Shown piece after piece: positions 5,823-10,047 of a stretch of 10,047 bases of DNA. A program made the translations under genes and the position numbers. Each line of letters starts with the position of its first letter. The first letter of the stretch is position 1. This stretch comes from an uncultured Veillonella sp. GTDB taxonomy: Bacteria > Bacillota_C > Negativicutes > Veillonellales > Veillonellaceae. The notes beneath the pieces were generated by a model. It saw only the letters and a list, made by a program, of their open reading frames with translations, was not told the DNA's origin and ran no database searches. The stretch covers positions 1 to 10,047 of the forward strand of contig CAAFRK010000182.1 in the NCBI GenBank assembly GCA_900765235.1. The letters are read 5' to 3'.

Positions 5823-7665
5823 TTTGGGTACCTCCAAATTCTTTGTAAATAGTATTTAATAAATCGTCGAGAGACTGATTTTGTCGATATAGTTTACCTG
5901 CCATAAAGTGATCGTATGCAAAAGACCTATCTCTATTATTTTCAGATTTTTGATACTGATCTAGACCTTTAATATGATTAAAATCCTCTCCAGCAGATTT
6001 AATTTCTGAAACCTCTATCAATTCGTATTTTGTAACAGGAACATACTCGTCCCAGCGGACTGGAACATAATAGGTTCTACCATTACCAGCTCGTACAGGT
6101 ACTTGATCTACGTGTTCGATGGTCCTATAAGAATAGGCATCTACCTTAATTACCTCAGAGTCACCTTCATTTTTATGGTGGCTAGTCTTAAGGATTGTTT
6201 TTACATTATTACGCTCCGACGCATTAGGGGGAACAAATAAATTGAGTCCCATTTTATTGGCTAGCATTTCTGTAATGTAATCATTATATTTGAAAGCATA
6301 AGATTTACTATAAATATAATCATTAGATGCCATCTGTTGATACACAGGAATTGCTAAAATTGGGAGGAATGAGAAATACATATGATCAAAGTAACTACAG
6401 TTGTAATTAATGAACTTCTCTTTAATCTTTTCGAATGAAAAATCATAATACTGAGTTGGCGAAGTATCAAAATCCCAGTTTTGAGAGTTGTCAGCTTTAA
6501 CCTCATTAATTTTACATTCTTTGTTAAATATAAAATCATCGCCATACGGTGAGTTTTCAAAAATATCCTTGTAGTTGCTTTGTGCTAACGGCGTAAACAA
6601 TACACGGAACTCAACTTCATTATTACGATCTAATGCATTAAATTGAGCATCAAACTCTTCATTGGCTAGAGCTTGGAAATTACCTCCGTCCTCCAATGAA
6701 TCTTCAGCTTTCTTTCTAAGACTAGCAATGCCTTTTGCTAAGCGACTCTTGGCACCACCAAAATTAAAGAATCCTTTTTCCGGTGGTTTTCTATGAAATG
6801 TTAAGTTAGGTGCCGCATGATTGCCATACACTAAAGATACTCTATTGGCATAATACGGACCAGGTTGTCTTATGACTGCACGTAGTGTTTCGTTCACATC
6901 TCTAGTCTTCAAATTCCCATTAGAATCTACATACTCCTCAGTATAGGTCACATCTAATGTGCCTTCATAGGTATAGTCATCCAGCCAGTGGATTATACGC
7001 TTAAGAAACACAAAGGGATTGCCTAAGATATCGCCAGATGCAATATCTAATGTGGAATGGTTCACATCACCTTTTTCCAAGAATCCATAATCTTTAACGA
7101 GCTGTTCATATCGTTCAATATTAAAATTAGAATCCATATGAATAAAAGGAATCGCCTTTTTTATGAGTTCCATAGTCATTTCACTATGAAAGAGATTATT
7201 CAAAGGCGCCATCATCTCATAACCTTCTTGGCGCATTTGAGCTAAGGCCGCATCTAGGTCTTTAAGCTTTTCCTCAAGGCTCTTACTATTGGGCTTAATC
7301 CAATATAGATATAAACCTACACATAGAACTAGAACCGCAATACAAATAATAATAGATACAATATCTACATGATTTTGTGAAAACTGATAGACACCATAAA
7401 TAATGGCCCCTATACCGATAACAATATCAATCTTTTTAATAATGCCAAATCGTTTATATGATGTATTCGATTGATCTCGATTCTCTGATACAGAGGTATA
7501 TTTGTCTATTAAAACTTTATTGGTATCTATATCTACCTTGGATTGATTGACTAAATCTTGAAAGTATTCCTCGGTGACTTGCTGGAAGGCATCCTTTAAC
7601 TCTTCCCGATAATACTTAAGCGGCTCTAGCAATGCTTCATTATATTCATTCGACACGTTACTCAT
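5815..7665 (-). CDS. Uncharacterised two-TM membrane protein encoded with LemA (DUF3137-like pattern)
   Basis: I do not recognise a function for this 616-residue protein. It begins with a charged, helical cytoplasmic-looking stretch (1-75). Two hydrophobic helices follow (about 79-96 and 102-123), then a charged coiled-coil-like segment (126-150) and a large soluble part of about 465 residues with many aromatic and acidic residues. A short hydrophobic patch occurs near 430-442. The stretch NEEFDAQFNALDRNNEVEFRVLFTP (about 335-359) resembles the 'F..F.....D..E.R.LLTP' pattern I recall from DUF3137 membrane proteins, which are also often next to LemA; this is from memory and unverified. There is no signal peptide, no catalytic motif I can name and no nucleotide-binding loop. 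The start is supported by AAGGAG (7671-7676), 5 bases before ATG. Its stop overlaps the LemA start, making a two-gene operon. Confidence 0.8.
   Translation of the reverse strand: MSNVSNEYNEALLEPLKYYREELKDAFQQVTEEYFQDLVNQSKVDIDTNKVLIDKYTSVSENRDQSNTSYKRFGIIKKIDIVIGIGAIIYGVYQFSQNHVDIVSIIICIAVLVLCVGLYLYWIKPNSKSLEEKLKDLDAALAQMRQEGYEMMAPLNNLFHSEMTMELIKKAIPFIHMDSNFNIERYEQLVKDYGFLEKGDVNHSTLDIASGDILGNPFVFLKRIIHWLDDYTYEGTLDVTYTEEYVDSNGNLKTRDVNETLRAVIRQPGPYYANRVSLVYGNHAAPNLTFHRKPPEKGFFNFGGAKSRLAKGIASLRKKAEDSLEDGGNFQALANEEFDAQFNALDRNNEVEFRVLFTPLAQSNYKDIFENSPYGDDFIFNKECKINEVKADNSQNWDFDTSPTQYYDFSFEKIKEKFINYNCSYFDHMYFSFLPILAIPVYQQMASNDYIYSKSYAFKYNDYITEMLANKMGLNLFVPPNASERNNVKTILKTSHHKNEGDSEVIKVDAYSYRTIEHVDQVPVRAGNGRTYYVPVRWDEYVPVTKYELIEVSEIKSAGEDFNHIKGLDQYQKSENNRDRSFAYDHFMAGKLYRQNQSLDDLLNTIYKEFGGTQNG
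5830..5835 (-). promoter_or_regulatory. Ribosome binding site fixing the LemA start
   Basis: GGAGGT on the minus strand, 7 bases before ATG at 5822. It overlaps the alternative TTG codon at 5835-5837, which rules that codon out as the main start. Confidence 0.85.
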
Positions 7666-7676
7666 TCCCTCTCCTT

Positions 7677-7828
7677 AATGAATCGTACAGTAAGTACTAC
7701 ATCTATACGTTTCCATTATGCCTCATATTCTCAAATAACAGCCTCTTATACTTATAAGCTTTCAATTTTTTACTTAATTATAAATATCCTAAATTATAAA
7801 TTAGTATATCAATTAAGAAAACCTCCGT
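7677..7828. other. Gene-free AT-rich leader of the LemA operon
   Basis: No coding frame with a ribosome site is seen between the 616-residue protein's ribosome site and the tandem repeats. On the minus strand several TATAAT-like hexamers occur around 7775-7805, and TTGATA lies near 7810, but no -35/-10 pair has both good sequence and 16-18 base spacing, so I name no promoter. An imperfect dyad CTTATA/TATAAG (7745-7758) is present. The operon promoter is likely here or within the adjacent repeats. Confidence 0.5.
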
Positions 7829-7940
7829 AAAGTAAGAATACTATTCATAACACAATAAAGTAACCATATTACTTATATCACTATAAAATAACCATACTAT
7901 TCATGATACGCTAAAGTAATCATACGATTAATAATGTAAA
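7829..7940. repeat. Four degenerate 28-bp tandem repeats
   Basis: Head-to-tail units lie at 7829-7856, 7857-7884, 7885-7912 and 7913-7940. Each begins AAAGTAA or AAAATAA, and most continue with a CATACTATTCAT-like core. Pairwise identity is 19-21 of 28 among the first three units and lower for the last (18 against the third). There are no unique spacers, so it is not a CRISPR array. The array ends exactly where the korB terminator stem begins and lies 164-275 bases upstream of the LemA operon start. Confidence 0.8.
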
Positions 7941-7976
7941 AACCCCTCTTTACTAGACATCCAGTAAAGAGGGGTT
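7941..7976 (-). terminator. Strong rho-independent terminator of the korAB operon
   Basis: A perfect 14-bp inverted repeat (7941-7954 with 7963-7976, arms starting AACCCCTC and ending GAGGGGTT) encloses an 8-base loop. On the minus strand the GC-rich stem is followed directly by a run of five T's. It lies 31 bases after the korB stop and isolates this operon from the LemA operon. Confidence 0.95.
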
Positions 7977-8006
7977 CAGATCATAAATGATCCAATTTAA
8001 ATAAGA

Positions 8007-8879
8007 TTATTTAAATTGATTGCAAAGGCTATCGAATAGTGCTTGATCTGGTTTTACAACATCTTCAGTCAATGGGCGAGGATGTGGACCACCATTTGCT
8101 GCAGCCATAGCTTTTTCGAAGGAAGGTTTAGTAGTATCTTGATAAATAAGACCTGTAACCAAACCATCTGTTTCACCCAAAGTTTTAAGTGCTGTTGCAC
8201 GATCTGTTGGATCATAACCTTCTGGCAATGCAACTAGGTGTTCTTTGAACCAGTCATAGCTGTTGTGTTTATTGTAAGTAACACATGGGCTGAATACGTT
8301 AATGAAGGAGAAACCTTCATGATCCATTGCTTGTTGAATCAAATCAACAAGTTCTGCACGGTTAATCATGTAACCTTGGGCTACGAATGTAGCACCTGCA
8401 GCAATTGCAGTTTCACAAACGGACAATGGAGATTCGAATGCCCCACGAGGAGTTGTTTTTGTAACAAAACCGATGTCGGAACGAGGGGATGCTTGACCTT
8501 TAGTCAAACCATATACATGGTTATCCATTACAACATATGTCATGTTTACATTACGTTTGAAAGCATGGATAGTGTGACCCATACCAATAGCGAATGCATC
8601 ACCATCACCGGAGCAAGCGATAACTTCTAAGTCTTGGTTAGCAAGTTTAACGCCTTGAGCGTATGGAAGCGCACGACCATGAGTTGTATGTGCACCATAT
8701 GCGTAGAAATAACCACCGATACGGCTAGAGCAACCGATACCGGAAATTACTGCTAATTTTTCTGGTGGAATATTTCTTGCTGCTACAGCATCAGTAATTG
8801 CTGCTTGAACCCCATAATGGCCACAGCCAGGACACCAGTTTGGACGAATATCGTTTCTGTAATCTTTAGCTGTTGTCAT
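8007..8879 (-). CDS. korB: 2-oxoacid:ferredoxin oxidoreductase, beta subunit
   Basis: The beta subunit holds thiamine diphosphate and one [4Fe-4S] cluster. With the alpha subunit it oxidatively decarboxylates a 2-oxoacid (probably 2-oxoglutarate) to the acyl-CoA, passing electrons to ferredoxin; the reverse reaction is possible. In the 290-residue protein the cluster ligands are visible as WCPGCG (Cys16, Cys19), GIGCSS (Cys50) and SPCVTYN (Cys199), a spacing typical of two-subunit enzymes. The thiamine diphosphate/Mg site is GDGDAFAIG (91-99) and DNHVYGLTKGQASP (119-132). The longest frame starts with ATG at 8903, but that version would have the Shine-Dalgarno sequence inside it. ATG at 8879, 8 bases after AGGAGGT, gives the normal N-terminus MTTAKDYRNDIRPNWC. 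It begins one base after the korA stop. Which 2-oxoacid is preferred (2-oxoglutarate, pyruvate or a branched-chain oxoacid) is not certain from sequence. Confidence 0.93.
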   Translation of the reverse strand: MTTAKDYRNDIRPNWCPGCGHYGVQAAITDAVAARNIPPEKLAVISGIGCSSRIGGYFYAYGAHTTHGRALPYAQGVKLANQDLEVIACSGDGDAFAIGMGHTIHAFKRNVNMTYVVMDNHVYGLTKGQASPRSDIGFVTKTTPRGAFESPLSVCETAIAAGATFVAQGYMINRAELVDLIQQAMDHEGFSFINVFSPCVTYNKHNSYDWFKEHLVALPEGYDPTDRATALKTLGETDGLVTGLIYQDTTKPSFEKAMAAANGGPHPRPLTEDVVKPDQALFDSLCNQFK

Positions 8880-8880
8880 A

Positions 8881-10047
8881 TTATAGGACCTCCTTAATAG
8901 CATTTTTCACATAACTTTTTGTGAATGGATTACCATCGTATTTCAAGCAGCTGGAAATTTTAGATTTCTTATGCATGTTGATTTTAAATAAGTTAGTCAA
9001 TTGGCCTGTTGCATTGTGTTCAACGATAACCACTTTTTTCGCAGCATCCATAAATGGTTGTAATTGTTTTGCTGGGAATGGTTTAATCAAGCGCAATTGT
9101 AAGTGGTTAACTTTAACGCCTTCTTGATCGAATTCAGCAACTGCTTCTTCGATAGCACCACGGCTGGAAGCCATACCTACAACGAGTACATCTGCTTCGT
9201 CGTATTTAGCGTTATTCAAGAATGGTTCATAGTTATCAGCTACAGTTTCCAATTTGCGGAAACGTTTATCAGTTTGTGCTACGTGCATTGTAGGCGCTTC
9301 TGCTGGTTTACCTTCTTCATTATGTTCTAGACCTGTGGAAAGGAATAGACCATTTTTCATGCCAGGAATTGTACGTGGAGAAATACCATCTTCAGTCAAT
9401 TCAAAGCGTTTGAAGTATTTAGGTTGTTCCAATTCAGGAAGATCAGCTTCTTTCATCATTTTACCGCGGTTAATAGGTACACGGTTCAAGTCGAAGGAAG
9501 GAACGGATTGTTTATTCAAACCTTGTTGTAAGTCAGGCATGAAGATAACTGGGCATTGGTACATTTCTGCCAAGTTGAAAGCTTTTTGAATTTCATAGAA
9601 GCATTCTTCGATAGATGTTGGAGAAATTACGATACCAGAGTAGTCGCCGTGTGCATTGTAGCAAGCCGCATCAATATCGGATTGTTCAACTTTTGTAGCC
9701 ATACCAGTGGATGGGCCAGAACGTTGAACGTCGATAACAACCATTGGCAATTCAGCCATGGAAGCCATAGACAAGGATTCTGCCATCAAGGAAAGGCCTG
9801 GACCAGAAGTACATGTGAAACCACGAACACCTGCGTATACACCACCCATAGCTGTCATACATGCTGCGATTTCGTCTTCTGTTTGAACAACAGTTGAGCC
9901 CAACTTATCCATAGTTTTAATCATGTATTCCATAACTTCGGATGCTGGCGTAATAGGATATGATGCCATGAAACGGGAGCCCGCAGCAATAGCACCAAGA
10001 GCACATGCTTCGTTACCTAATAAGAACATTTGATCTTTCTTACCAGG
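8881..10047 (-). CDS. korA: 2-oxoacid:ferredoxin oxidoreductase, alpha subunit (5' end outside window)
   Basis: This is the partner of the adjacent beta subunit, binding the 2-oxoacid and CoA side of the active site. The visible part has the pyrimidine-binding domain: GNEACALGAIAAGSRFMASYPITPASEV, with the family's YPITPASE, then QTEDEIAA, CTSGPGLSLMAESL and VQRSGPSTGMATK. The C-terminal transketolase-like domain II follows (VLVVGMASSRGAIEEAV, RLIKPFP, VIVEHNATGQL). A methionine at 10029 could be read as a start, but the frame stays open to the edge (residues PGKKDQ precede it) and no ribosome site is visible there. Known homologues of this type carry an N-terminal gamma domain of roughly 180-200 residues followed by such a linker, so the true start should lie beyond 10047. 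About 388 codons are inside the window. Confidence 0.93.
   Translation of the reverse strand, partial: PGKKDQMFLLGNEACALGAIAAGSRFMASYPITPASEVMEYMIKTMDKLGSTVVQTEDEIAACMTAMGGVYAGVRGFTCTSGPGLSLMAESLSMASMAELPMVVIDVQRSGPSTGMATKVEQSDIDAACYNAHGDYSGIVISPTSIEECFYEIQKAFNLAEMYQCPVIFMPDLQQGLNKQSVPSFDLNRVPINRGKMMKEADLPELEQPKYFKRFELTEDGISPRTIPGMKNGLFLSTGLEHNEEGKPAEAPTMHVAQTDKRFRKLETVADNYEPFLNNAKYDEADVLVVGMASSRGAIEEAVAEFDQEGVKVNHLQLRLIKPFPAKQLQPFMDAAKKVVIVEHNATGQLTNLFKINMHKKSKISSCLKYDGNPFTKSYVKNAIKEVL
8888..8894 (-). promoter_or_regulatory. Ribosome binding site fixing the korB start
   Basis: AGGAGGT on the minus strand, 8 bases before ATG at 8879, inside the 3' end of korA. It excludes the upstream in-frame ATG at 8903 as the main start. 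Confidence 0.85.

Noticed and set aside
7829..7940. CRISPR array
   Set aside because: The 28-bp units are directly adjacent with no unique spacers, are degenerate, and no cas gene is in the window.
8238..8630. 130-codon open frame on the plus strand
   Set aside because: It lies entirely antisense to korB, whose catalytic motifs are all intact. It has no ribosome site and a Cys/Phe-rich composition typical of a reversed coding strand.
9254..9897. Two overlapping plus-strand open frames of about 111 and 113 codons
   Set aside because: Antisense shadows of korA, with no ribosome site and no recognisable domain.

Overview
The window reads as a low-GC, anaerobic member of the Firmicutes/Negativicutes, most probably Veillonella or a close relative. 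Three things point there: the two-subunit 2-oxoacid:ferredoxin oxidoreductase, the tandem pair of CobT-like proteins resembling the ArsAB phenol/p-cresol phosphoribosyltransferase known from Sporomusa and Veillonella, and strong Shine-Dalgarno sites in AT-rich DNA. The organism is an inference from gene content, not from a database match. Every supported gene lies on the minus strand, so transcription runs from right to left.

From the right edge: the alpha subunit (korA, 5' part outside the window) and beta subunit (korB) of a 2-oxoacid:ferredoxin oxidoreductase are one base apart and end at a very strong terminator (7941-7976). A gene-free AT-rich stretch (about 7680-7940) follows and contains four degenerate 28-bp tandem repeats. 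Next is a two-gene operon with an 8-base overlap: a 616-residue two-TM protein of unknown function, then a membrane-anchored LemA-family protein. A MATE-family exporter follows; its translation start abuts a 33-bp tandem repeat (about three copies). After a perfect 11-bp hairpin comes prephenate dehydrogenase (tyrA). Then comes an ATGA-overlapping pair of CobT-family genes with their own likely promoter, ending in a terminator at 299-326. At the left edge a tRNA-Gly(GCC) - tRNA-Asn(GTT) unit is driven by two good tandem promoters; tRNA-Asn is cut by the window edge.

Functionally the window mixes core metabolism (ferredoxin-linked 2-oxoacid oxidation, tyrosine synthesis, cobamide lower-ligand activation) with an uncharacterised membrane module. 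Two themes deserve attention. One is the CobT pair, in which the canonical-looking subunit keeps both signature motifs while the partner has lost one of them; this suggests a heterodimer activating phenolic lower ligands, and it sits next to a tyrosine-pathway gene. The other is the LemA/two-TM protein module, preceded by an unexplained tandem-repeat array. Two gene starts predicted by the longest open frame (LemA and korB) were shortened because the Shine-Dalgarno sequence lies inside the longer version.
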